12,794 bases of DNA, taken from contig CALBTX010000113.1 of NCBI GenBank assembly GCA_937967685.1, forward strand, positions 1 to 12,794. Reading direction: 5' to 3'. The first letter of the stretch is position 1. Each line of letters opens with the position of its first letter. This DNA is from an uncultured Bacillaceae bacterium (GTDB taxonomy: Bacteria; Bacillota; Bacilli; Caldalkalibacillales; Caldalkalibacillaceae). Positions 1 to 7,249 of this stretch are shown one piece after another. Both the position numbers and the translations under genes were made by a program. Below the pieces are notes generated by a model. The model ran no database searches and was not told the DNA's origin. It saw only the letters and a list, made by a program, of their open reading frames with translations.

Positions 1-2
1 TA

Positions 3-24
3 ACAGGAGGTAAAAACTTCCTGT
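3..24. other. Hairpin at the left edge
   Basis: Bases 3-11 pair with 16-24 (nine pairs, one of them G-T) around an AAAA loop. No T-run follows on either strand, so it is not a convincing intrinsic terminator. It contains an AGGAGGT that looks like a ribosome binding site, but no start codon follows at a usable distance. It lies 50 bp before the chemotaxis gene and could be the tail of an upstream gene region or an operator. The gene it belongs to is outside the window. Confidence 0.4.
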
Positions 25-74
25 ACTGGAAACAAACCACTATGTTCATTCCTTGATTGAAAGGGTGGGTGTCC

Positions 75-1796
75 ATGAAAATCAGGCAGAAATTATTAAT
101 CATGTTTTTGGCCATTCTCATCATACCGAGTTCTGTTCAGGGCATCACAGGTTATTACAATGCCAAAAACGGACTGGAAGAGCTGACGGAAAAAGGATTA
201 AAAAACAACGTGCATATGGCTTTGGAAATCATTGATATGCATGAGGAGCTCGTCAGTACGGGACAAATGTCCTTGGAAGAAGCACAGGAAGAAGTGAAAC
301 ATCATTTGCTCGGAGAGAAAGATGGAACAGGGTCTGATTTGGATTTGGACTTGGGGGAAAATGGTTACTTTTTTATTTTAGATCAAGATGGCACCTTTTT
401 GGCTCACCCGACTTTGGAAGGAGAAAATCGGTGGGATGATGTCTCCCAGGACGGGATCCTGTACGTGCAGGAAATTGTCAGTCAAGCGCTCAATGGGGGA
501 GGATTTACATATTATGAATTTCCTCTGCCCGATGATCCGGATACAATAGAACCTAAAGTGTCTTACTCCAAACAGGATCCGAACTGGGGTTGGATCGTCA
601 GTGTCGGTTCATATACGCACGAATACAGTGAGCATGCCAACCAGCTGGTGAGAGACACCAGTCTGACATTAATGGCGACGGTGATTGTCGGTGCTCTGGC
701 TGCCCTCTTTTTTGCCCATTACGTTTCCAAACCGATTCAACATATTGCCGCACAAGCGGAGCAGATTGCCAACGGCCATTTAGCCGTGTCACCGTTGGAT
801 GTCAAAACGAATGATGAACTCGGTTTGTTATCCCGGCAATTCAACAAAATGTTGTCTTCTTTAAGAAAGATGATCGGCCAAACGACTGAGGCCGTCCAAC
901 AAGTGGCATCCACAACCGATCAATTGGTGGCCGGAAGCGAACAGACCAGCCAGGCGGCAGAACATATCAGCTCATCCATTCAAGAAGTGGTCAGTGATGC
1001 CGAAGCACAGGCTGATAAAACAAGCGAGGCGGCACAGATCATCAACGACATGGTCGAGGAATTTGAGCAAATCAGTTCCCAATTTGAAAACGTCACAAAC
1101 ACTTCTCAGCAAACGGTAAAAACGGCCGAGTCAGGAAACGACGTTGTTTCAAAGGCCGAAAATCAGATGAATTTAATTGGACAGTCCGGCAGCGAAATGG
1201 AAAAAGCCATTCAGGAGCTGGAAGAACGTTCCAATCAGATTGGGGATATCATCTCCCTGATTACGGACATCGCCGAACAAACCAATTTGCTGGCCCTCAA
1301 TGCCTCGATTGAAGCTGCCCGGGCCGGTGAACACGGCCGTGGATTTTCCGTCGTGGCTGAAGAAGTGCGCAAACTGGCTGAACAGGCCGCTAAAGCGACG
1401 GACAAAGTGAAACAATTGATTGTCGAAATTCAAGGCGATATTCAGCAAACAGCGCAGATCATTGCCGAAAACGGCTCCAAAATCCGGGAAGGGGTACAGC
1501 TCACCGGTGAGGCGGGAAAATCTTTTCAAATCATAAGCAAGTCGATTCACGGGGTCACTGCACAAATCGAGCAGATTTCTGCGAAAGTTCAACAAATGAA
1601 CAAAGGGACCGGTCAGTTGGTTCAATCCATGGCCGAAATCGAAAAACGCTCTCAAACGACCGCAGGTTATGCCCAAAATGTGGCTGCAGCGACGGAAGAG
1701 CAAACAGCATCGATGGAAGAAATCGCTTCAGCGACTCAAGTGTTGGGGCAAATGGCCGCAGAATTGCAACAGACTGTTGACGGCTTCAAATTGTGA
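75..1796 (+). CDS. Methyl-accepting chemotaxis protein with Cache-type sensor
   Basis: A transmembrane chemoreceptor that senses an external ligand and controls the CheA kinase. The order of domains in 573 residues is classical: N-terminal membrane segment (about 5-22), extracytoplasmic single-Cache-like sensor (about 30-190, with a GYFFILDQDGTFLAHP stretch at 97-112), second membrane segment (about 197-217), HAMP linker (about 216-268), and a long coiled-coil signalling domain. The conserved hairpin tip is at about 401-437, containing EQTNLLALNASIEAARAGE. I chose the ATG at 75 because AAGGGTGGG lies just before it and MKIRQKLL begins a normal signal-anchor; an in-frame TTG at 57 would add six residues and lacks a ribosome binding site. 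The ligand is unknown; Cache domains of this type often bind small carboxylates, amines or amino acids. No chemotaxis genes are adjacent, as is common for scattered receptors. It converges on the next gene. Confidence 0.96.
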   Translation: MKIRQKLLIMFLAILIIPSSVQGITGYYNAKNGLEELTEKGLKNNVHMALEIIDMHEELVSTGQMSLEEAQEEVKHHLLGEKDGTGSDLDLDLGENGYFFILDQDGTFLAHPTLEGENRWDDVSQDGILYVQEIVSQALNGGGFTYYEFPLPDDPDTIEPKVSYSKQDPNWGWIVSVGSYTHEYSEHANQLVRDTSLTLMATVIVGALAALFFAHYVSKPIQHIAAQAEQIANGHLAVSPLDVKTNDELGLLSRQFNKMLSSLRKMIGQTTEAVQQVASTTDQLVAGSEQTSQAAEHISSSIQEVVSDAEAQADKTSEAAQIINDMVEEFEQISSQFENVTNTSQQTVKTAESGNDVVSKAENQMNLIGQSGSEMEKAIQELEERSNQIGDIISLITDIAEQTNLLALNASIEAARAGEHGRGFSVVAEEVRKLAEQAAKATDKVKQLIVEIQGDIQQTAQIIAENGSKIREGVQLTGEAGKSFQIISKSIHGVTAQIEQISAKVQQMNKGTGQLVQSMAEIEKRSQTTAGYAQNVAAATEEQTASMEEIASATQVLGQMAAELQQTVDGFKL

Positions 1797-1817
1797 ATCA
1801 AACGGTTTGTTGCCGTT

Positions 1818-2717
1818 CTAGACAATGTCCAGGGGCATTTTCCTTGTCGGCTTGGGAAACACTCGCTCCAACTTGTGCAGGTCGTCATCACTCAACTGGA
1901 TGGCAGCCGCTTGCGCATTGGCCAGCACATGTTCCTCCCTTCCGGCTTTGGGGATGGCCATGACGTCATTCGTTCGTATCACCCAGGCTAGCGCAATTTG
2001 CAACGGTTCAACGTCATATCGACGGGCCAGCTCACCGATGACGGGATCCGTTAATAACTGTCTTCTTAAGGATCCACCTTGAGCCAGTGGACAGTAAGCC
2101 ATGACCGGCAATCCCTTTTCTCGTTGCCAAGGCAAGAGATCGAACTCAATGCCCCGCGAACCCAAATGATACAAAACTTGATTGGTCATACAGCGCGCAC
2201 CATTGGGCGTGTTCCATAATTCACGCAGATCGTCGATGTCAAAATTGGACACGCCCCACCTTAATATTTTCCCATCTTGGCGCAGTTTTTCCATGCCTTC
2301 AACCGTTTCTGCCAACGGAACGCTGCCTCTCCAATGCAAAAGATACAAATCGAGATAATCGGTGCCCAAGCGTTGCAAACTGTTTTCACACGCCTGAAAA
2401 ATGTGATCAAGCCCGGCATGATGCGGGTACACTTTGGATACGATAAACACTTTGTCCCTGCGGCCTTTAATCGCTTCCCCCACGATCCGCTCGGCTCCGC
2501 CGTCCGCATACATTTCCGCCGTATCGATCACTTGCATGCCCAACTCAATGCCAAATTGTAAAGCGCGCACCTCTTCGTCTCTTTGCCGGGGATTTTCCCC
2601 CATCCTCCAGGTACCTTGGCCGAGGCAAGGCAGGGACGTGCCGTCGGGAAAGGTGACGGTGCGCTGTTTGATCCGCTTGCTCAGCGTCTCAATGGACGGA
2701 TGCTTTTGTCTGCTCAT
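1818..2717 (-). CDS. Aldo/keto reductase, YeaE-like
   Basis: A cytosolic NADPH-dependent reductase of the aldo/keto reductase superfamily, reducing aldehydes or ketones to alcohols. Numbered from the ATG at 2717 (299 aa), the catalytic tetrad is visible: Asp65 and Tyr70 in VIDTAEMY, Lys95 in IVSKV, His128 in LLHW. The GQGTWRMGE start, the DTAEMYADGGAE segment and the QVLYHLGSRGIE segment match, from memory, E. coli YeaE, which reduces methylglyoxal; the true substrate here is unknown. An earlier in-frame ATG at 2729 overlaps the AAAGGAT ribosome binding site (about 2728-2734), so the ATG at 2717 is preferred. It sits 82 bp downstream of the E2 gene on the same strand and may be read through from it, since no terminator is visible between them. 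A short inverted repeat (AACGG 1801-1805 with CCGTT 1813-1817) lies in the 21-bp gap to the chemotaxis gene but lacks a T-run. Confidence 0.93.
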   Translation of the reverse strand: MSRQKHPSIETLSKRIKQRTVTFPDGTSLPCLGQGTWRMGENPRQRDEEVRALQFGIELGMQVIDTAEMYADGGAERIVGEAIKGRRDKVFIVSKVYPHHAGLDHIFQACENSLQRLGTDYLDLYLLHWRGSVPLAETVEGMEKLRQDGKILRWGVSNFDIDDLRELWNTPNGARCMTNQVLYHLGSRGIEFDLLPWQREKGLPVMAYCPLAQGGSLRRQLLTDPVIGELARRYDVEPLQIALAWVIRTNDVMAIPKAGREEHVLANAQAAAIQLSDDDLHKLERVFPKPTRKMPLDIV

Positions 2718-2799
2718 TTTTAAAATCATCCTTTCTGTCCTACGGTTTCACCAATTCATTTCATCCATCGAGGTCAGCCGTGCATACCTTCTTTCCAAG

Positions 2800-4041
2800 C
2801 TATTTCGTCTTTAACAACAGTAATTCCGGATGTTCGAGTAAATTTCGCAAATGCGCTAAAAATTGACCGGCGGGCTCCCCATCGATGATGCGATGATCAA
2901 AAGTGAGCGATATGCCCATCACATGACCGATGACGATGTCATCATCTCGAACGACCGGTTTCTTTTCAATCCGATGCACACCGAGAATGGCCACCTCGGG
3001 ATAATTGATAATGGGCACGGCGAAAAATCCACCGCTTGCTCCGGTGTTGGAAATGGTGAAGGTGCTTCCTCTCAATTCGTCCGGCTTTATTCTTTTTTGT
3101 CTGGCTCTGTCCGCCAAATCTTCAATGCTCACGGCGATTTCCTCGATTGTTTTTCGGTCCGCATTTTTGATGACGGGTACGACCAATCCTTCTTCCGTCG
3201 CTGTGGCCACGCCGATATGAATCGGTTTGTGATAAATGATTTCCATTCGTTCTTCGTCAATTGTCGCGTTGAGCAGCGGATGGTCCTGCAAAGCAACGGC
3301 GACCGCTTTGACGATAAAAGGTAAATAGGTGACCTTCATCCCCTGTTGCTTCAGGAACTGGTTGAATGTGGCCCGAAATTCGACCAGCTTGGTGACATCA
3401 AACTCATCCATACCCGTACTGTGAGGGATTTTGGCTGCGGATATGACCATGTTCTCATATATTTTTTTGCGCAGTCCACTGATCTTCTGTCTTGCAGAAG
3501 GAACATGTTCAGACCAAGCATCCGCCGCCCAATCAGTTCTTGTGTGTTCGTCTTCCGACCTTTCACCTTGAACGCTTGCCAAGGCGTTCTTTTGGCCCAT
3601 TTCTTTTTGTATGTTTTCAGGCCGTGATGCATCATGTTCTTCCAAATACCGATACACATCTTCCCGTGTCACTTTCCCCCTTTTTCCTGTGGGGGTCACC
3701 TTGGCCAGGTCAATATTCATTTCCCTGGCCAACTTGCGCACTTTCGGGGCGGCCAGAACTTTCACTTTTCTTTCCAAGTCAGGTTGTGTCGATGCTTCCT
3801 TTTTTGCTGTATCAATGACGGCGAGCGTTTCACCGACTTTGATCACTTCATTAACGTCGGCTCCCAAGTGGAGCACTTCACCGCCGACGGGTGATGATAT
3901 TTCAACGACCGCTTTGTCCGTCATCACTTCAACAATATTTTGATCAGGCTCAATGACATCTCCGACATTCACCAGCCATTGCACGACCTCGGCTTCATAC
4001 AACCCTTCACCGATATCAGGCAATTTAAAGGCATAACTCAT
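2800..4041 (-). CDS. pdhC: 2-Oxoacid dehydrogenase E2 (dihydrolipoyl acyltransferase)
   Basis: The core acyltransferase of a pyruvate-dehydrogenase-type complex: its lipoyl arm accepts the acyl group from E1 and passes it to CoA. The 413 residues show one lipoyl domain (about 1-78, lipoyl Lys43 in TDKAVVEI), a peripheral-subunit binding domain (about 95-135, APKVRKLAREMNIDL), a charged linker, and the catalytic domain (about 185-413) with the C-terminal DHRIIDG motif (His383, Asp387). Length and single lipoyl domain fit Gram-positive E2 proteins. The operon order E1-alpha, E1-beta, E2 is normal, but no E3 follows; the next gene is an aldo/keto reductase. The ribosome binding site is AAAGGAAGGG upstream of the ATG at 4041. 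Substrate is uncertain: the E1 subunits look like pyruvate dehydrogenase, while the lipoyl domain would also suit a branched-chain complex. The symbol is used in the Bacillus sense, on the E1 resemblance. Confidence 0.93.
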   Translation of the reverse strand: MSYAFKLPDIGEGLYEAEVVQWLVNVGDVIEPDQNIVEVMTDKAVVEISSPVGGEVLHLGADVNEVIKVGETLAVIDTAKKEASTQPDLERKVKVLAAPKVRKLAREMNIDLAKVTPTGKRGKVTREDVYRYLEEHDASRPENIQKEMGQKNALASVQGERSEDEHTRTDWAADAWSEHVPSARQKISGLRKKIYENMVISAAKIPHSTGMDEFDVTKLVEFRATFNQFLKQQGMKVTYLPFIVKAVAVALQDHPLLNATIDEERMEIIYHKPIHIGVATATEEGLVVPVIKNADRKTIEEIAVSIEDLADRARQKRIKPDELRGSTFTISNTGASGGFFAVPIINYPEVAILGVHRIEKKPVVRDDDIVIGHVMGISLTFDHRIIDGEPAGQFLAHLRNLLEHPELLLLKTK

Positions 4042-4097
4042 TCTGGTTCACACCCTTCCTTTATGACGCGTCTTGCAGTCCCTCAGGCGCCTCCCGG

Positions 4098-4107
4098 CAA
4101 CCGGTTG
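4098..4107. repeat. 10-bp perfect palindrome after E1-beta stop
   Basis: CAACCGGTTG is a perfect palindrome directly behind the E1-beta stop codon (4109-4111), in the 67-bp spacer before E2. It has no T-run, so it is not an intrinsic terminator. It could be an RNA processing or stability hairpin within the operon, or chance. Confidence 0.3.
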
Positions 4108-4108
4108 T

Positions 4109-5089
4109 CTAATGGGCTAACAGTTCTTCGATCCCCTTGGCAATTCTGTCTTCATTGGGCAGCCAATCGTCCTCAATCATCGGGACGGGATACGGCGTAT
4201 CGTATCCGGTCACCCTGAGGACCGGCGCTTCCAAGGAGTATATCGCCTGCTCATTAATCAAGGCTGAAATTTCTGCACCCACGCCGCCTGACTTGACCGC
4301 TTCGTGGACGATCAAGACCCGCTCGGTCTTCTCTACGGAAGAGAGGATCGTTTGGCTATCCAGCGGCACAATGGTCCGTAAATCGATCACTTCAATGGAC
4401 ACACCATGAGTTCCTTGCCAATCCTGGGCCACTTTTTTGACCGTCAAAGCGGCCGCCCCCCAGGTGATGATCGTTACATCGGTTCCTTCCTGGACAATGC
4501 TGGCCTTGCCGATCTCCAGCGTGTAATCTTCCTGCGGAACTTCCTGCCTAAAAGCCCTGTACAATTTCATCGGCTCGAGAAACAAAACCGGATCGGGATC
4601 GCGAATGGCCGCAATGAGCAATCCTTTCGCATCGTAAGGGGTACTGGGCATGACCACTTTTAATCCCGGGGAATGTAAAAAAAGCCCTTCCAAGCTGTCC
4701 GCATGCAATTCCGGCGTCCGCACACCGCCTCCATACGGTGCCCGAACGACAAGCGGAGCGGTGAAGCGGCCGGCGGAGCGAAAGCGAAGTCTTGCCGTTT
4801 GAGCCGCCAGTTGATCCATCGCCTCGTAAATAAATCCTAAAAATTGTATTTCAGCCACAGGCCTTAACCCTCTGGCGGCCATCCCCACCGCTGCACCGAC
4901 AATCGCTGATTCAGCCAGCGGCGTGTCCACGACCCGCCGCTCCCCAAATTGAGCCAGCAATCCATTGGTTGCCCGAAATACGCCTCCGTTTCTGCCAATA
5001 TCTTCCCCGAGCAGGATGACCCGTTCATCCCGTTCCAATTCCAAACGCAAAGCATCATTAACCGCTTCAACGATATTCATCCTGGCCAT
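4109..5089 (-). CDS. pdhB: 2-Oxoacid dehydrogenase E1-beta subunit
   Basis: The beta half of the thiamine-diphosphate-dependent E1 alpha2beta2 decarboxylase, 326 residues, the usual length. The pyrimidine-binding domain is N-terminal (LLGEDIG near 27-32, PLAES with Glu60 expected to activate the cofactor). The segment ELHADSLEG carries His129, the conserved active-site histidine, and its wording matches the Bacillus PdhB family rather than the branched-chain type. The C-terminal transketolase-like domain follows from about 200. The ATG at 5089 has AAAGGAG upstream, and that site overlaps the TAA stop of E1-alpha (5104-5106), so the two subunits, needed in equal amounts, are likely translationally coupled. 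Confidence 0.95.
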   Translation of the reverse strand: MARMNIVEAVNDALRLELERDERVILLGEDIGRNGGVFRATNGLLAQFGERRVVDTPLAESAIVGAAVGMAARGLRPVAEIQFLGFIYEAMDQLAAQTARLRFRSAGRFTAPLVVRAPYGGGVRTPELHADSLEGLFLHSPGLKVVMPSTPYDAKGLLIAAIRDPDPVLFLEPMKLYRAFRQEVPQEDYTLEIGKASIVQEGTDVTIITWGAAALTVKKVAQDWQGTHGVSIEVIDLRTIVPLDSQTILSSVEKTERVLIVHEAVKSGGVGAEISALINEQAIYSLEAPVLRVTGYDTPYPVPMIEDDWLPNEDRIAKGIEELLAH

Positions 5090-5103
5090 AGGCAGACACT
5101 CCT

Positions 5104-6153
5104 TTACCCAAGCGAATCTTTTTGTTCTTTTAATGATGGCGGCAAAGTTTCATAAACATGATCAAAAGCTTCCTGCAGACGGCTTCTCGGGGTTTCTTCA
5201 GCCTGTTTGAAACTTTCTGCAATTTCCTGCTCCAAGCGACGGACTTCTTTTTCTTCGAGTTCCTCGTTCCATAATTTTTTGTGCATCAAATAAGATTTCA
5301 TGCGCCGTATCGGGTCTTTGGCCTGCCAATTTTCCAACTCACTTTGCTGCCGGTATCTCGTCGGATCATCGGCTGTCGTATGCGCCCCTAAACGATACGT
5401 CACAGCCTCAACTAACACAGGCTTCCCCTGCCTCGCCCGGCGAATCGCTTCTTGCATCACCCGATAGACAGCGAGCAAATCATTGCCATCCACCCGAATG
5501 CCGCTGATCCCATAAGCAAGGGCCTTTTGAGCCAACGTCCGGCTTGCCGTTTGTTTGGAGACGGGGACACTGATCGCCCACTGATTGTTTTGTACAAAAA
5601 AAATGATCGGTAAGCGCTGCACAGCGGCAAAATTCAAGGCCTCATGAAAATCCCCTTGAGAGGTCGCTCCATCGCCGACATAGGCAACACTCACTTCATC
5701 TTTTTCTAAATATTTGCTGGCCCAGGCGCTTCCCATCGCGTGTAAACTTTGGGCCGCAATAATAATTTGCTGTGAGAACACATTGACACCTTCCGGCGGA
5801 GACGCCCCTGCCAGATGGCCCATTGGGTATAGAAACAACTGGGACAACGGCATCCCGTGAACAAGGGCCGCTCCAATTTCCCGATAGCTCGGAAAAATCC
5901 AGTCCTGCTTACGGAGCGCATAAGCACTGCCCACCTGAGCGGCTTCCTGCCCGGAAACCGGGGCGTATGTCCCCAGCCTGCCTTGCCTTTGCATCTTGAC
6001 GGCTCTTTCATCAAATAAACGAATCAACAGCATCCACTTATACATCTCAATGATTTGGTGTGCTTCAATGTGAGGTTCTTCCCCATGTAAACGTCCTTTT
6101 TCATCCAAAACGGAAAACGTATCCACCATGATGTCATCCGGTTCAAGCCACAT
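5104..6153 (-). CDS. pdhA: 2-Oxoacid (pyruvate-type) dehydrogenase E1-alpha subunit
   Basis: The cofactor-binding half of E1, which decarboxylates a 2-oxoacid on thiamine diphosphate and acylates the E2 lipoyl arm. In 349 residues the thiamine-diphosphate motif is clear: GDGATSQGDF (160-169) ending in NN (189-190). The phosphorylation-loop region, AHTTADDPTRYR (257-268), and GTYAPVSGQEA (61-71) resemble Bacillus PdhA more than BkdA or AcoA; I recall those families and could not align them. First gene of the operon; start ATG at 6153 has GGGAGGG six bases upstream. The operon lacks E3, so dihydrolipoamide dehydrogenase must come from elsewhere, and this may be a second, specialised complex. 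An extended -10 candidate lies about 85 bp upstream. Confidence 0.94.
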   Translation of the reverse strand: MWLEPDDIMVDTFSVLDEKGRLHGEEPHIEAHQIIEMYKWMLLIRLFDERAVKMQRQGRLGTYAPVSGQEAAQVGSAYALRKQDWIFPSYREIGAALVHGMPLSQLFLYPMGHLAGASPPEGVNVFSQQIIIAAQSLHAMGSAWASKYLEKDEVSVAYVGDGATSQGDFHEALNFAAVQRLPIIFFVQNNQWAISVPVSKQTASRTLAQKALAYGISGIRVDGNDLLAVYRVMQEAIRRARQGKPVLVEAVTYRLGAHTTADDPTRYRQQSELENWQAKDPIRRMKSYLMHKKLWNEELEEKEVRRLEQEIAESFKQAEETPRSRLQEAFDHVYETLPPSLKEQKDSLG

Positions 6154-6237
6154 CAGCTGCCCTCCCTTAGTTTTCTGTTTTGCACGATATGGCGAAACAT
6201 TTTTATTTCAAGGAAGATTAGCAATCATCATGATCAT

Positions 6238-6246
6238 ATTCTAGCA
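6238..6246 (-). promoter_or_regulatory. Candidate extended -10 promoter for the E1-E2 operon
   Basis: On the minus strand this reads TGCTAGAAT, an extended -10 (TG-N-TAGAAT), about 85 bp before the E1-alpha start. No convincing -35 box is found 16-18 bp further up (TAGTAG at best), as is tolerated for extended -10 promoters. Read-through from the prepilin peptidase gene upstream is an alternative, because no terminator is visible between 6170 and 6308. Confidence 0.3.
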
Positions 6247-6308
6247 CATCACGTTTGATTCTACTACAAACCGATCATTCATCCTTTCCTGCGAAGAGGA
6301 AGCCTCTC

Positions 6309-7055
6309 CTACCAGACACTGCGGTACCAAAGCCACAAATCGAATCCATATAAATAGGCGATCAAGGTGCCCGCTGCGATAAACGGAGCAAAGGGCACGG
6401 GTTGCTTGCGCTGTATGCGGCCCGTGATCATCAACAGCCCACCGATGACAGCACCGAAAAAGGAAGACAATATGAGACTTAATAGTGTCAGCCAGGGCCC
6501 CAAAGCCACACCGATCGCCGCATACAGCTTAATATCGCCCCCGCCCATGCCGCCCCGGCTGACCCAAGCGAGGGCAAATAAAAGCAGGAAGCCGGACAAT
6601 CCCCCTGTTAGATAGAACCAGAAGGAATGCTCCCCGATCCAGATGCGCATCAATGTGAGCAGCAAAAGACAAGGGATCGTCAACACGTCAAGGATGAGTT
6701 TTGCCCTTAAATCCATCAGTACAGCCAGAACGAGCATGGCGCATAACACCCATCCGACCGCTAACTCGGCTTCCAGACCGATTTGTTTATAAACGAGGTA
6801 AAATGCACATGCACTGACCGCTTCACCCAAAGGATAGAACATGGAGATGGGGGCACGGCAATGTCGGCATCTTCCGCGCAAAAAGACATAACTGCATAAA
6901 GGAATCAAATCGATTAAGCTCAATCGCTTTTGACAATGGGGGCAACGTGAAGGGGGAAAAATGATCGAATCCCCTTCCAAGACACGGACGGCCACCACAT
7001 TGAAAAAACTGCCTAAGATAAGCCCAACGATGATAATCATAATGTCGATGATCAC
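6309..7055 (-). CDS. comC: Prepilin peptidase (type IV leader peptidase, A24)
   Basis: A polytopic membrane aspartic protease that cleaves, and in many members N-methylates, type IV pilin-like precursors; in Bacillales it serves the competence pseudopilus. The 248 residues show N-terminal GSFFNV (15-20), a zinc-type pair CPHC (38-41) and CRHC (63-66), and the two catalytic aspartates, Asp115 in VLMDLR and Asp174 in the GMGGGD motif. Multiple hydrophobic segments fit the usual 7-8 membrane passes. The start is GTG at 7055, with AAAGGGAG upstream at a rather long 11-base spacing; an ATG five codons later is the alternative. No pilin, ATPase or other competence gene is adjacent. Its promoter is divergent from the inositol operon. 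Confidence 0.95.
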   Translation of the reverse strand: MIIDIMIIIVGLILGSFFNVVAVRVLEGDSIIFPPSRCPHCQKRLSLIDLIPLCSYVFLRGRCRHCRAPISMFYPLGEAVSACAFYLVYKQIGLEAELAVGWVLCAMLVLAVLMDLRAKLILDVLTIPCLLLLTLMRIWIGEHSFWFYLTGGLSGFLLLFALAWVSRGGMGGGDIKLYAAIGVALGPWLTLLSLILSSFFGAVIGGLLMITGRIQRKQPVPFAPFIAAGTLIAYLYGFDLWLWYRSVW

Positions 7056-7097
7056 GATAAAATCGGCTCCCTTTGCTATTGATCAAAACCAAACATG

Positions 7098-7125
7098 ACA
7101 GCGTTTTCCCCGGACAAACGCCTGT
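7098..7125. other. Hairpin in the prepilin peptidase leader
   Basis: GCGTTT (7101-7106) pairs with AAACGC (7116-7121) and the stem extends by ACA/TGT across a single bulged C at 7122. It lies between the predicted minus-strand promoter and the GTG start, so it would be in the 5' leader of the peptidase mRNA. No T-run follows in that direction. Confidence 0.4.
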
Positions 7126-7134
7126 TATTCTATC

Positions 7135-7163
7135 ATCATAGCCGCTTACTATGTTGGAAGCAA
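7135..7163 (-). promoter_or_regulatory. Sigma-A-type promoter for prepilin peptidase
   Basis: Minus strand: -35 TTGCTT (7163-7158), a 17-bp spacer, -10 TATGAT (7140-7135, 5 of 6 to consensus). It drives leftward into the prepilin peptidase gene and sits only 22 bp from the -35 of the rightward inositol promoter, so regulator binding could affect both. Confidence 0.5.
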
Positions 7164-7185
7164 TATCTAGCATGAGTAGAAAGAC

Positions 7186-7213
7186 TTGCAATTTCAGTGA
7201 TGATTAGTATAAT
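7186..7213 (+). promoter_or_regulatory. Sigma-A-type promoter of the inositol operon
   Basis: A perfect -10 TATAAT (7208-7213) lies 16 bp after TTGCAA (7186-7191, 4 of 6 to consensus). The predicted start is about 7219-7221, which coincides with the left end of the CIRCE element, the usual arrangement for HrcA-controlled promoters. The leader to the first start codon at 7563 is about 340 nt. Confidence 0.7.
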
Positions 7214-7221
7214 AAAAATTG

Positions 7222-7248
7222 TTAGCAACCGTCTAAGGTGAGTGCTAA
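7222..7248. promoter_or_regulatory. CIRCE element (HrcA operator)
   Basis: Left arm TTAGCAACC (7222-7230), spacer of exactly nine bases (7231-7239), right arm GAGTGCTAA (7240-7248). The CIRCE consensus is TTAGCACTC-N9-GAGTGCTAA, so the right arm matches 9/9 and the left 7/9. It begins at the predicted transcription start, directly after the -10 box, as in groE and dnaK operons. HrcA is the heat-shock repressor that binds this element and is released under protein-folding stress. In RNA the same bases form a hairpin (7221-7227 with 7243-7249), as CIRCE always does. The genes downstream are not chaperones, which is the unusual part. Confidence 0.87.
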
Positions 7249-7249
7249 C

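Noticed and set aside
1173..1703. 176-codon open frame antisense to the chemoreceptor
   Set aside because: It mirrors the heptad-rich signalling domain, has no ribosome binding site, and its translation resembles no family. It is a shadow of the real gene.
1801..1817. Terminator between the chemoreceptor and the aldo/keto reductase
   Set aside because: The AACGG/CCGTT stem is only five pairs, and there is no T-run on either strand.
6295..6308. Small inverted repeat AGAGG/CCTCT after the prepilin peptidase
   Set aside because: A five-pair stem with a three-base loop and no T-run downstream on the minus strand is not a credible terminator.
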